From assembly GCF_051622035.1 (NCBI RefSeq), contig NC_135364.1:21851001-21915000 (forward strand): a DNA stretch of 64,000 nt, given 5' to 3'. The position numbers were made by a program, and so were the translations under genes. The notes beneath the pieces were generated by a model, which saw nothing but the letters and a program-made list of their open reading frames with translations, had not been told where the DNA came from and ran no database searches. This document shows, piece after piece, positions 1-26,144 of the stretch (positions are counted from its first letter, which is position 1; each line of letters begins with the position of its first letter). Source of the stretch: Arctopsyche grandis (taxonomy: Eukaryota; Arthropoda; Insecta; Trichoptera; Hydropsychidae).

Positions 1-14
1 TTTTATAATCTAAT

Positions 15-108
15 TTTATTTTGACTTGTTTTGTAACTTGATGTATGTATCAATTGAAAAAAAATTAATGATAATTAATAATTGCCTTTTTATAAATGTA
101 TTTTTATT
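15..108 (-). promoter_or_regulatory. 3' UTR polyadenylation signals of hydrolase gene A
   Basis: Read on the minus strand there is an AATAAA at 108-103, about 127 nt past the gene A stop codon, and another at 20-15. Positions 1-234 otherwise look like AT-rich 3' UTR or flank. Which signal is used cannot be told from sequence. Confidence 0.5.
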
Positions 109-234
109 TGTCTGTTTTTACACAATTCTGAAAACAATTTGTAAGAGAATGTTTGTATTTTTGTACAATATATTGTATGTTATATCAAAACGATTATTTT
201 TTTTTAATTTTTGAAGATTTGAATTATGCTTTTT

Positions 235-3200
235 TTAATTGAACTGTTGTCCTATCATATCCAGAGGCAGCGGACACTTTTCTGGAAAATCTCTCGTAAT
301 TTGAAACGGTCCCTTTCCAGGCAACGGCACTAAATATTTCAAATATACATTGTATTAATTAAATAAAAATAAACAATTAATTTATTTTGTTGAACTATAA
401 AATGATAAACACCTGAAATGCCTGAAAACAACGGGATTTTAATTGAGTTGTCAATGTGCAAAACCAATGTTTGGTTAGGATTTATCGTATCCACTTGTAA
501 TTCTGTACGATTTACTCCAATATCCAGGGTAAAGTTGCTCCCGTGAAATTTAATTCCTAAAATTATACCAAATGATGTACACAATCTGAGGTGTTATAAT
601 TGTTATTTATATTGAAACCGCACCGTTAATCTTCAAACGTGTCGTATCCGGAATCAACTGCGGATTTACAATCTCCAGCTTGTCTAAGTGAATATTGATG
701 CCGGCATAGCCGAACATTATCGCCTGCAAAAACCCACCCATTCCAGTTATGAAATTGACAGCACCGATTTCAGGCTCTCGTGCTTCCGTCCAAATCTGAA
801 ATGTATCACAATTATATTTCATTACAATCATTACGATTCGATTTTTATTTTAAAATTCAATTTTACACACCTTGAACGGCTGCCTAACATATGGTTGATA
901 GCTTCTGTTGAACAACGAAGCAGCTTGGTCATTATTACCGAGTTGAAGGTGACCCACAGTGTGCATACTCCAAGTCATAGCCGGTCCATTATCACGTGTT
1001 ACATTTTCATAATATAATAAATCATTTTCCCTAGTCTTCCTGTCAACATTACAACAAAAATCCGTGAGTATAACAGTAGAATAATATAAAATAAAGAACA
1101 TATAGAAAAAAATGAAATCGTACGGGTGCATTTTATACATCAATGGAAAACCTAAAAGCACTGCATCAGCTTGCTTTATAATTGTCGACCTTTCGTAGCC
1201 ATCGTATTGAGGATGGTAATCAAAAGTGTGATCATAAGGTAAATTCAATTTTGACGCTACATCGGTCCATTCAGATTTTGAAGTATTCGTCGAATTGCAT
1301 AGACAGGATGCGTAGCTAAAATATCAAAATTTTATCATGTGATGTGATATACTCTTAATTTTTCTTTTACCTATGTTTTTATTACACTTACTCTCCCAAA
1401 TATAGAGCTAATCCTGCTACAACATTAGTGAAAACAGAGTTTGTAACATTTGGGTGATCTTCGTCAGGTCCCATAACCTCTGAAAAATTAAATTAGTATA
1501 TTTATTAAAAAAACTGTATTACTGATACAATCTTATATAAGAAATCAAACACGCCTTTAATATCGTAGAATCCAGTTTCGACGTTAAATTCTGCTCTCGA
1601 TGCCCAGAAGTCCGCTATTTTGCTAATCATCGAACAGCCGCTACTCTAAATTCAAAATCATGCATATACAAACATACATATTCATTTATAGTGCTATACG
1701 GAATACGTTATTAAATCCAATAAATTTACATTAAGCCATTGCTTATCACCAGTCATTGATATATATTGCCGAGCGGCAAAAGCTATACATCCAGTGATGT
1801 GATGTTCAAAGTCGACGACTTCTGGACAACAATCTGGTGTAACTTCAGCACCAGTGAAAGCACTCTCCCATGAAAATCTACAAATACGTTTATAAATTAG
1901 TATTATGTAATGTTTAATTTTTTTTTTCTTGAAAATATGGTACCTGATGCCTTCATGTCCAGATAACTCGGCAAGATCTGCTGCAGCTTCACTGTTGCCT
2001 GTTCTATAATCCAACAGACGCTTTGCCAACTCAGGTTGTAGAGTTAATACCGCTGGAAACATCCATGTTTCAGTGTCCCAAAAACTGTGTCCTGTTTATT
2101 TTTTTTTACACCAAAGTTTAAGTTTAGTTTTAGTATACATATATGGTTTTTTTTTTAGTAATTAATTTTATTAATCATACGCACCTTGGTAATCCTTCAA
2201 GTATCCACCTCTGGATAATCCACCTGGACTTAATCCATAAAATCTTCCTGTCGGTTGATTCGAATTTAAGGATGGTAGTGAACTCAATAAAAAGTACCAA
2301 ACTCCATTGACAGTTTTTGACTGAAATTGTTAATAATAATTAGAACTAACCGACGTCTCAGTTAAAATACTAGCATATTAAATAATATGAAACAAAGAAA
2401 TGCAAACAAAAATGAATAGAAAGCGAGCTCTGATTGACCCAAAAACATTCACTGAAATTTTAAATAGGTGCCTCATCATGACTGTTTGTCAGTGGGCTAT
2501 TGATCTTCTAGCGAGTTGACGACTTTCTCATTTAAAAATGGGTAAAATGATCATTTTTATATAATATAAAGGTTGTGGCTATTTGCAGGTACTATACCTG
2601 CAAATTATTGGCTATTTGCAGGTACTATATCTGCGAATTATTGGCTATTTGTAGGTACTATATATGCGACAGGCGCAAAGCTTTCTGCGCATGCGCGTGA
2701 AATGTCACTGTCAGCGTGTTTACTGTTAAAATTTTGATTTAAACCTCTTAAAATTTAGTTCGAACTCGTAAAGTGACGTAGAGTAAAAGATATAATCCAA
2801 ATTAGTTAATATTATTAATTGTTAGAAAATTATTATCATATACAACGTATAATATCTACATACAAGTACAAGCCGCGAACTAGCTAAATAATATAAATCT
2901 ATTATAATAATGTGCGAAATTTATTTGCCTCATGTATAATGAACGATTGATTTTAAACAAGTCTAGCATACATTAAATGTAAGAAATTATAATCGGATTA
3001 TAAGTTCACGCGCATGCGCAGAAGGCTTTGCGCCTGTCGCAGATATAGTACCTGCAAATAGCCAATAATTCGCAGATATACTACCTGCAAATCGTGACAA
3101 CCTATGTAATATAAATACTGGACATCAATAGCCGTGGCTGAGTTTTTATGGTATTTATACCAATGCGCATTAATGTTAGTGTCAAAGTTTGTAGAAGCGA

Positions 3201-5903
3201 TGTTTTATAAACTCCACATACATCATAATATAACCATTTAAAATTAACTATAAATACTAACCAATCCCAGATTTCCTTCAATTTCAATTTTTCCGGAGTC
3301 TAATAACTTTTTCCATCCGAATTTGTGACTGTTATACAAATCTTCCTCATTCAATTGCAGTACTGAAAATAAACCACAGTCATCACACCCAAAACTAAAT
3401 ACTATTTTATATTATATTGCACATATTAAACAACGATGCGGTGCAAACGATCGACAAGCGCCAGACAGACTGAACCACAGATTAACGACACGTGTACCTT
3501 ATGCGTGCGCACTGCTCGCACTTACACTAAGCGAAATCTACCCGAAGTCCCGACATACCTACCCTGTATACGTTCTGTGCTTCTGATACTTTAGTTCCGA
3601 ATTTTGCCTTATTAAACTCGCCAGAAAGATCCAACTCAATTTTAATAATTGCATCTGTGCACATCGAAAGGTTACTTGTCATTTGATGTGCAATCTATCA
3701 TTTGTGAAGTCGAGAATTGCGTTTAAAGCAGCCATCCAGTTAATCTGTGGTTCAGTCTGTCTGGCGCTTGTCGATTGTTTACACCAAACCCATTAAACAT
3801 ACTATCAAGCATTTCTTTTTGTGCGACTTCTTTTTTAGAATCTACTGTCATTATAAACGTATATGTTGAGTTTGTCTCCGATGCTTTTAAACTGTGCGGT
3901 ACATCTGTCCAAAAGGCGCAAACTTTCGAAGCCTCTTTCTGGTATCTTTTGTCTTCTATCGCCAATGTTTTACCACACATTGTCCATATAGTTCTGTTTT
4001 GGATTACAACAGTCGTTGGATCTTCAAATGAAACATCTGTACTTTTCAAACCAGGTTGCAGTATGATCTTTACTTCAGCATCACTAGACCCTGAAATCAA
4101 ACGACTTGAATTGTTTACATACTCCAACTGCTGTCAGCTGAAACCCCATATCCGCCATACCTTCTATTTTGGATTTCACCACGAATTGGTTGATGATTGC
4201 TCTGGTGTAGAAGCGATGAGCGTAGATTCTCTGCTCGACTTCCCATTGTTCAGTCTCAACATTAACGATAAAGGCTCCCACTGCTGTGTTGAGGGTATAC
4301 GATGGTTTTTCAATGGTGACGGTGTCATTTAACATCAACTGGATGTTGCACCAAGCTGGTACTCGAGCTCTGTGACTGTCACCTCTCTCGCCGTTGTACA
4401 AACCATTCATGTAAACCGAATCCGAAAACACATCAGTAGCAACGTGTCCATTTCCAATTGAGCACATATACCTCTCGTCTGTCGGCAAACTTATTATGAA
4501 AGAATTATATTATTGCAAGATGTCAACAAACACACGACATTGTTCATCAGAGTTGACTGGTTATTACTTCAGTGTATATATACGAATATTAGGCCTAACT
4601 TTTCAAATTAACTTCTAAGGAAAAGTATACATTCCCAAAGGTTAACTAGATTTCATAGCTACTGCAGTATGCAGATTTTGTACATACTTACAAAAAGTGC
4701 CCGCCAAATTATACTACTATGTACTTAATAGTAATTGCAACGCTCAGTTATTGGATAACGAAGACAATTATTGCAGTCATACTCTTTTCATCAAGAATGA
4801 ATTCCACTGGTATATCATTATCATTCACAAAATGGTTGAGGTATATTAAGAGGGCTGAACACCAGCGCCTTGTCCATACAAACGTATTACACTTCTCCCT
4901 TCCTCAATTATCGCACTAAAGAAATTATTTTTTAATATGCTATGGATATCTACCATTGGGATGCATCTATCGTTTTATTTTTTTGATTAGTTATTTTTTA
5001 TAGGAGCTAGGAGCCGCCAAACATCTATAAAATCGCCTCTTTTTTACACCCACGAAAAGAGTCCAGCGTGCTTATTTAACGGTCGATTTAAAAAAAAATA
5101 CGTGCATAGTTGAACAGAAAATATCTTTCTCATACCGATGATGAAATTTTTTTTAAAATTGGTCTAGTTTTGGAGGAGAAAATAGGAGAATACGAAACCT
5201 CGATTTTGTCGATTTAAAATACGTATTATCTGGTCGAAGCGCAACTGTCGCATTCACTCAATATATATATTGATATATATTGTCGCATTCACTCAATATA
5301 TGTATATATTCACTCAATATATATATCGAAGAAAGGAACGGCAACAAAATTAAGGTTTCGGGTGTACAGCCCTCTTACGACAAGATAAAACACTGATATA
5401 ATTTTGGCAATCCTGATGAATACTGTAGTGAAGTAAGTATATAAATACAAAATTTGAAAGCTTTATCAGTCTCAATTCAGTTTCTTGCAATTGGTATAAG
5501 TTAACCATTTGATTTTTAAAAATAAAAATTAACAACAGCAGAAATTTGTTAATTCAAAATTATTTTTTATTATTTATGTTATTTTTAAACTACTAATGAA
5601 TACCAGTATATACTTTTGGCTTAAAACTCCAAATAATCAACTATTACCAATACTAAATGTATTAGTATTATTGTCGTCTTCTTCTAATTCATGGTTTCTA
5701 CACATGTTTTGGATTATTGGAAACATTCAGAGTACATTTTTTAAGTATTTGTATTTGATTTCTCACCTGTTAGCTGTAAAAGCATCTTCCAAATCGCTCA
5801 AATCAATCAAATCATTTTCAACCAATTTGATCTGATCTTGTACAGCACACGCACATAAAATATATGCCACAAAACATATCAAAACAATATTTCGCCTTAT
5901 CAT
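235..5903 (-). CDS. GH65 glucosidase, PGGHG/acid-trehalase-like, secreted paralog (gene A)
   Basis: Predicted alpha-glucosidase of glycoside hydrolase family 65, closest in my reading to protein-glucosylgalactosylhydroxylysine glucosidase, which removes glucose from Glc-Gal-hydroxylysine of collagen. Fourteen exons join in frame: 5903-5767, 4489-4161, 4090-3785, 3362-3262, 2320-2185, 2091-1944, 1877-1730, 1645-1555, 1479-1392, 1315-1124, 1039-871, 795-624, 556-413, 329-235. They total 2256 nt, 751 aa plus stop. Exon 1 encodes a signal peptide (MIRRNIVLICFVAYILCACA, cut likely near residue 20). Conserved blocks are FWDTE (D342), MGPDEDH (E472), KQADAVLLGFP, GPAMTWSM, WTE (E619) and GAVNF-TGMGGFLQA. 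The spacing D-130-E-147-E agrees with what I recall of the catalytic D301/E430/E574 of the human enzyme. N-glycosylation sequons fit a lumenal or secreted protein. All introns are GT-AG except intron 8 (1554-1480), which starts with GC. The substrate in this organism is inferred; trehalose or another alpha-glucoside is possible. Confidence 0.88.
2571..3103. mobile_element. Foldback MITE with 9-bp duplication, copy 1 (gene A intron 4)
   Basis: About 533 bp with long terminal inverted repeats starting GGTTGTGGCTATTTGC. The subterminal part is a roughly 33-bp unit (GGCTATTTGCAGGTACTA with CTGCGAATTATT) repeated up to three times, then CGCAAAGC.TTCTGCGCATGCGCGTGA on both arms. The interior is nearly identical to the copy at 8037-8568. 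The flanks share TAATATAAA, but the right copy is offset by 4 bp. There is no coding capacity, so it is non-autonomous. A 9-bp duplication suggests a Mutator-like source, but no transposase is present to prove it. Confidence 0.75.
3440..3785. repeat. 47-bp inverted repeat spanning intron 3 of gene A
   Basis: The left arm is 3440-3486 and the right arm 3739-3785. They are reverse complements with two mismatches and are separated by about 252 bp. The right arm contains the 5' splice site of intron 3 (GTGTAAAC read on the minus strand, 3784 downward). The spacer includes a 51-codon open frame on the minus strand (3682-3527). Outer flanks show no obvious target duplication, so the origin (foldback element or local rearrangement) is open. 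Confidence 0.8.
5228..5330. repeat. Short tandem repeat with CATTCACTCAATATAT unit
   Basis: Three imperfect copies of a unit containing CATTCACTCAATATAT are separated by TATATATTG or GTATATATT. It lies in intron 1 of gene A. The rest of that intron (4490-5766) is AT-rich, with no other feature I could identify. Confidence 0.7.
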
Positions 5904-6022
5904 TGTAACTGTTGATATAAAAAATTAAAAAACCACAAATGTTTTATAATTAATATGCGAAAAATACTTAATTATTGAAAACTAATCGCATGGGTGTGTA
6001 ATCACCGATACGTTTGAGAATA

Positions 6023-6060
6023 CACTGACATTTTTTGGATGTGGGGTTATCTTTATATAA
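6023..6060 (-). promoter_or_regulatory. Core promoter of gene A (TATA box plus TCAGTG initiator)
   Basis: On the minus strand, TATATAAAG runs from 6059 to 6051 and TCAGTG from 6028 to 6023. With +1 at the initiator A (6026) the TATA box lies at -33 to -25, the canonical spacing, and TCAGT is the usual arthropod initiator. The implied leader is about 122 nt to the ATG at 5903. It contains one tiny upstream ORF (ATG at 5991, stop ending 5968). A 5' UTR intron cannot be excluded. Confidence 0.6.
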
Positions 6061-6159
6061 CTACTTACGCGCGCAGTGTTCATCAATTTTGACAATTATA
6101 TTTATTTCAAAATTGAATAAAATTAATTTAAAACACACAACAAACATACTCAAGAATAA

Positions 6160-6165
6160 TTTATT
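6160..6165 (-). promoter_or_regulatory. Polyadenylation signal of gene B
   Basis: AATAAA on the minus strand, 32-37 nt past the gene B stop codon and about 100 bp upstream of the predicted gene A TATA box. Confidence 0.55.
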
Positions 6166-6196
6166 ATATAAAATATTTTTCGATACAAAATAACAT

Positions 6197-20191
<13,995 letters not shown>

Positions 20192-21186
20192 CGTTAGTAG
20201 TTCAGTTTCGAAAACTCAATCCAACGTGTGTGTCTCTATAGTGAGTGTACTTTTTATTCATTTTTTTAATTGCAATAATATTTTTACCGAAACGACTTAA
20301 TGAAGATATTAATATTCTATAGATAATAAAAAATAGGCAGTTTTAATAACGGTTTTAGGATAACTTTTAAACTAAGATATAGACACGAGTAGACGTTCGT
20401 TGCGAGAAGACCAACTGTGTATTGTGATCAATTAATTGTAGCATGCTATCGTGGCAAACACCTAAATCGTTTTTTTTTTTGTACTTTTTTTTTGTTTTTA
20501 AGATAGTGTGGTTTGTTCGAGCGTAAAATAAACATGCTAATGCATTGTAAACATAATTAAAACCATTGGTTGTTTTGTAAATAATCATAACTACATTAAA
20601 ATTTTCAATACATTTGTGCCAAAATTGTACCGAATAATAGATTCGAATAACAAATTAAGCTTCGGTTAAAATTTTTCGTTGAAACATAAGAAACACGTTT
20701 TCTACAATTTGAAAATTTTCTTGCGATTGTTTTAAAATTTAAAAATAAAACTCATTAAAATATTTGTATCGGGATTTTGATGACATTAACCCTTTAAATG
20801 TTAATTAACGATATTTCATTGTTTATGAAAATAGGTAGAATCGCTAAAATGAATGTTTTTGATGTCATAATGGTGTGTAAATTATTATGTAAAATGCAAA
20901 AATTAATAAATTTTATCATTTCTAGCTAGGATTTTAAAAAACATCGTAGTACCCATATTTTAGAAGAAGTTAGGTTAGGTCCAATGCTGGAAAATTAAAT
21001 AAGATACGAATAGAAGTACCATTTATGTTTCCTGAATCTACATATTGTTTGGGCAACTATCTTACAAATCAGTTCTAACTAAAGAATCTACAATTCAACA
21101 TTGGTATAAGAAATAGTCATTTAATTAAAGCTCACACACCCCGTATTATTTTTTCTAAAAACACTAAAATAGTCTATACATACATA
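20192..21186. other. AT-rich sequence upstream of gene B
   Basis: Expected to hold the gene B promoter and 5' UTR. The start context is ACGATGG. I see a weak CTCACT initiator-like site but no convincing TATA box. Otherwise nothing recognisable. Confidence 0.4.
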
Positions 21187-23364
21187 CAGTGGCGGACTGG
21201 GACTGAAATTAGTACATGCCAGGTGTCAAAGGGGCCCCACCCAGGGTTAAAAAAAATTGTCCCCCCCCATATAAAAAAAAATTCTTCTTTCCATCACGCT
21301 TAAAATTAAGGGTAAAAAAAATAAAATTTTCAAAAATGGGAATAAACATATTTAAGTACAAGAAAAATGGCAAAAGCAAAATAGATCCATAAATTACATT
21401 TCTTTTTAACCCTTGTCCTAGGTAAATAGAATGCGGCATAAAAGCGGCTTTTACTTTCGGTAGAAAACAATCAGGGACGTCATTTCAGCTTTTTCTTGGG
21501 GGGAGGGGGGCAGGCAAAGATTGGTCAAATTGAATTTTTTTTCAAAAAATCTGTTTTATATCGGAATAAAAATGGAAAATATTTTTTGCATACACCTTAT
21601 TGAGTTATAAAATATGACAAAAATAAGCTTATTTTTGATAAACTAATTAAAAAAAAATATTATGTAAAAGTGAAAAAAGCGCCGCAGGCGAAAATTTTTT
21701 CCAAAAACCTTCACATGGTCAACAAAAATCGACCATCAAACTGAGTCACTAAAAAACTATCAATTAACTTAATTTCTACTGACTGTCTTTTCACTTTATC
21801 TATGTACATACATACATATATATGTACGTAATAACAATAGATAAAGTTTTGTGATCATGCGAAAATTCGAACTCGGAATCGATCACTGATCACGTTTACA
21901 TAATATAGAAAAATGTGTGCGGCTCTGTGTGTTTTTGTGTGTGTCTTTATTATTTTTATTATTTTATATATGTATATATAAAATTATTTTTATCTCAACC
22001 AGAAGTAGTACTTTTACCCTATAAGATCGAAGTATTTTTATTTTTTTCTCGGAAAATTTTCGACGTATTGAACTGACATTTCATATCTATAATTATAAAC
22101 CAAATGCCAAGTTATATACATACATATATAAAATTTCGTGAACACCCGTTAACCGAAAGTGACAGTTTACTCCTGTTGGCAGTTTACCGGATTTTTCTTC
22201 CACTATTTTAATCGACCCTTTAAATATGTCTGCTCTTCACGATTTTATGTATAATTCCTTGTATCAATATGATGAAAATATAATAACAAAAAAATCATCA
22301 AATTTAATTAACCAGAAGTGGGATTTTTTCCTCTTAAAAAAGAAAAAAAAATTTACCACAACCCTGAACGTATCAAGCTGAAAAATTATATTTGTATTCT
22401 TTATGTACTAAATTTGATAAGGTTTTGGTCAGAAAGCAATTTTATTAAATAACTAAAACTTTTTTTGAACCGAATTCGTTACACATGAAGTTTAAATCCA
22501 TCTCATTCTTTGTTTTGTGAGAGAATGGACGTCTGCAAATACATAAAATAAAAATACGAGAAATAAAATCATTTGTGATTGAACCGATTCAGTAAAATAT
22601 TAATTTAAAATCTTTCTTGAAAACAAAAAATATACGAACTTTCGGAAAAATAAACGTTACACAAAATAAAGTAAAGGGGACCTTTCTAACGATTCGCTCC
22701 ATAGGATGAACAATTTCTAAGAATTTTACCCAAGGCTTACCACTTAAAAACCAAAATATACTTGTTTTGAAATAATTTATTTTTTTTCAAAGCACATAGC
22801 AGCGATTATTTTATTAGTTACCCAAAAGTAACATACATAGGAAATAAACGTAGCATTTATATATCCATAGTATCTCATTAATCATTAAATTCATAATATT
22901 TTCTAAATTCACACTATTCCTTAATTTAGGGGGACGAGTGTCCCCCTATGCCCCCCCCAGAATACGTTCATGAAAAAAATGTATAATATTTTAAATTAAT
23001 GTTAATCGAAAATCGAGATTTTGGGGAGGGGGCCCCAAATTGGTATATACATAATATTGAGGTTAGAAATGGGCCCAGCAAAAGGGCCCACGCAAATGTT
23101 GAAACTTACATTTCGAGCCTAATAAAAAAAGTTAACCGATCTTTGGGCTGTTAAAGCAGGTATTAGTTATTTGTGTATATCGTAAGAAATTTGTTTTGTT
23201 GAAATACCCAAACTTTAGCTCCCTAAGTGCAAGATCCTATAAATTTTTACACACTTGAAATAGTTAAAAAGTTATTTAATTTTACTGAGGGCCCATATTT
23301 TCTAACAGATAGTGGGGCCCACATGCCATCGGGCATGTTCGCTTGTATGGCCAGTCCGCCACTG
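21187..23364. mobile_element. hAT-like element, 2.2 kb, non-coding
   Basis: Terminal inverted repeats CAGTGGCGGACTGG (14 bp, exact), flanked by CATACATA on both sides (8 bp, exact), as expected for hAT. GC-rich subterminal blocks (GGGGCCCCAC, GGGGGCCCC) lie near the ends. The interior is AT-rich without a long frame, so the copy is either decayed or a non-autonomous derivative. Confidence 0.8.
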
Positions 23365-23651
23365 CATACATATATACATATATGCTACAGTTCAGTAAAG
23401 TTTTCACGCTGGTTAGTTCATGAACTTAGATCTAGTTTGTCTACATACGAACTATGCAAACAGTCAAAAGTTACATATCTTCAAATACACTCACAAAGTG
23501 CCTGAAGAAACGTTCAGCTCTAAAAATTCTTTGGCATTTCAAAACGCTGAGTATTTGAAATAGGAAATCCTATGGAAACCACATTACTATATTGCTATAA
23601 TTCACATTTCCGTTAATATTAAAAAATATTGCAACCTAAGGTAAGCATAAA

Positions 23652-23944
23652 GCGACAGCGCAGTGCACTGGTAGAGCAATTGCCTACTAGTAGATAGGTC
23701 ATGGGTTCAAATCCCGGTTAAATACACTGCTGGCGATATCTAGTAGTTATTAAAAAAACACACACAGATCGACCGTTTATTGTTTGAATTTTCCGATTTT
23801 TCTAGCTTAATTATTGTGACGGATCCCATATATGTATTTTTACTTTTTCTCATTTAATTTACACATATGTATAAATCAAACCCATTGGGTCTATCGGATT
23901 TGCCACCTCCCCCAAGTATGTTAAATAAATAAATAAATAAATAT
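23652..23944 (+). mobile_element. tRNA-derived SINE with (TAAA)n tail
   Basis: A box A-like TGGTAGAGCAATTGCC and a box B, GGTTCAAATCCC, sit at tRNA-like spacing, followed by a non-tRNA body and a tail TTAAATAAATAAATAAATAA. The tail type matches that of the LINE ending at 18894. It does not fold into a normal tRNA by eye. Confidence 0.75.
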
Positions 23945-25500
23945 ATCGGTATCCTGCCCCTCAGTTTCACTCAAATTCGAGTTATTAGTATCTCAAATTT
24001 GTTGAATCTTATAAAAGCTACCTACACAATGTATTTCTCGCAAATTTTCTGTGTGTCAAAATTTTGTTGACTGTCCATAGATGTCTCTATCTGTATTCTA
24101 TATACTCTTATGTCAAAATAAAATACAAATGGGATGGGACTAACAATTAAGAATACTCACATTTATTACTAATATGAAAATATTAGTTCGTTCTTTAATG
24201 TATGTACACTATAACAAGCCAGATTGGTTGGTGTATGGACAAACTACATATTATGTTCATAAATTAACGAAATGTATATTTGCGCTTTAATGTATACAAA
24301 TTAAGAATTTCCTATCTGCATAATCATTTTGATTTTCGTGCATTTGAAAATGAAAAATTTGACTTAAATACGTGCAAACATTCCAAATTTCCACCCGAAA
24401 GTTTTTCCTAAGCCCATCAACATTATTACAAACTTACTGACATTACAATCAATCGTCAGCTTAGGGCCTTATACCGCTGTTCCATGGCAATTTAGATAGC
24501 ACGTAAACCGTCTATCGTTTTTCTCTGTCACCGAGTTAAACGATTCTATTTTAAAACGCATCATTCACCCCACGCGAGACTCGCACTTAACATCGTTAAT
24601 AAACAAAAAGGACATTGTCACAAATCCTTCGGTCAAAAAATGCACCAGCAATCAAAACCACGAATATATTATACGTACACCCATAATCTATATGATATTT
24701 AGATACAATACCCATAATCTATATGTACATTTACACAATACAAAGTACCGAAAGGCATTATATGAGCAATCGATATTTGTGTATATGAATATATGTTTGA
24801 ATTCATTTTTTCAATTACACGGATCTTCATTGTGGTCGGATTATTATCTTCAGACCGCTATGGTCTTCCGTAGGCTATTCAGATTGTTTATTTTTTTTAT
24901 TATATTACAAATATTAATAGTTTGGTCTCGTTCTGTGGATTCCGCTCTTGATGGATCACTTCCAGTGTAATCGTTTTCTGAGGGTTTCGTAACCGAAAGT
25001 TCAGAGCAGATTGTGTAACCTGTGATATAATAACGATACATTAGACATGTGTCATCTTCATTATCAAAGTGTATAATATGTATATCTAATATATACAAAA
25101 AGTATGACGCAAACTTGAAAAGTTACGTAAATTAATCGGTGAAATTGTTGACGGATTTTTTTTTTTGTAAAAAAATAAACATCGAGAAGGTACTCCGTTT
25201 TGTGTTATATAATCTATGAAAAATATCATTTTTAGGGATATGAATGTGCGTAATCGATTGCGAAATTAATTATTCAAATGGCAGTCTATGGCCGATTAAC
25301 GTTCGTTAAAAGTCGAGTTGCAAAAGTGTCGAGAATTTGTTAATTTATTCAATATTAAATATGGTGTCATGTGTATTACGCCATTGAGGAAACGAACGAG
25401 AATTTCTCACTATTCAGTTGTAAAAATGTGTTTTTACAAAATCGGAGAAAACACTAGAGATGGCAAACGTACTGTATTGTTTATCGGTTTTTCGGTTTAA
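23945..25500. other. AT-rich sequence without a supported gene
   Basis: Nothing firm. One short frame (24860-24970, 36 aa) would encode a hydrophobic, signal-peptide-like sequence directly after a TTCAG acceptor-like site; it is discussed as a finding. Confidence 0.3.
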
Positions 25501-25504
25501 GGTC

Positions 25505-25618
25505 CATTTATAATATCCAGCACTGTACGTCAACAGCTTGGCACAGCATTGCACGGAAAATACTATTTCTGTTCGTACTACATACATAGCACCGCTCGCT
25601 TTCGGCACGTTTAAGGCG
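25505..25618 (-). repeat. Dispersed repeat F, 3' part
   Basis: The reverse complement reads GAGCGGTGCTATG ... AACAGAAATAG ... TTTTCCGTGCA ... CAGTGCTGGATA. This matches the ends of the copies at 31240-31595 and 39045-40110. It is separated from its 5' part (26145-26390) by a LINE fragment. Confidence 0.65.
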
Positions 25619-25799
25619 AAAACACACTGAGTGGTACGTGGTACGTCTTTTTTTTTTTGGATACTTTCAAACTTGCGAACAAAACGCAGCACCCCTAGTC
25701 CATATTCATGGAACACAGTACCAAAAATCGCCTCCTGAAGTGTTTTCGGTTATATTTTATCTTTGTAATTATCCTTGCGTGAGAGGGATCGATAACGGT

Positions 25800-26140
25800 G
25801 AATCCTATATTTATTTATTTTTATTTATTTATATATATTTTAGCTATCAAGCTAATTTAAAAATACATCTTAATTATTATACTTAACTCTAAAATTTATA
25901 ATTAACTTATATGTACTGTCCCTCACAGAGGTGTCTCTTCGCACCTCGCAAGAATGCATCCATGTTCTTAGCAGACCTGATGCACTCAGAGAGGGCATTA
26001 TACATGAGCACACCCCTGTGAAAAATACCCCCAGCTGTCTTATTTTTTCTTACTCTACTTACAACTAGTTTGTCCTTATTTCTAGTACAAAAACTATGTT
26101 TATCTCTATTCCTTATTATATAATCATCAATTTGAAGTGT
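25800..26140 (-). mobile_element. LINE 3' fragment (reverse transcriptase C-terminus)
   Basis: The minus-strand frame from about 26130 reads NRDKHSFCTRNKDKLVV, then VRKNKTAGGIFHRGVLMYNA and AFLRGAKRHL. This is the style of the C-terminal end of a non-LTR ORF2. It is followed by AT-rich DNA and a TAAATAAA-type tail near 25805-25840. It is 5'-truncated and sits inside dispersed repeat F. Confidence 0.6.
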
Positions 26141-26144
26141 TTGT

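Noticed and set aside
3775..4332. 185-aa plus-strand frame
   Set aside because: Antisense shadow of exons 2 and 3 of the gene A hydrolase.
23660..23725. Possible tRNA gene
   Set aside because: Box A and box B are present, but the acceptor and anticodon stems do not pair and a (TAAA)n tail follows. It is a SINE head.
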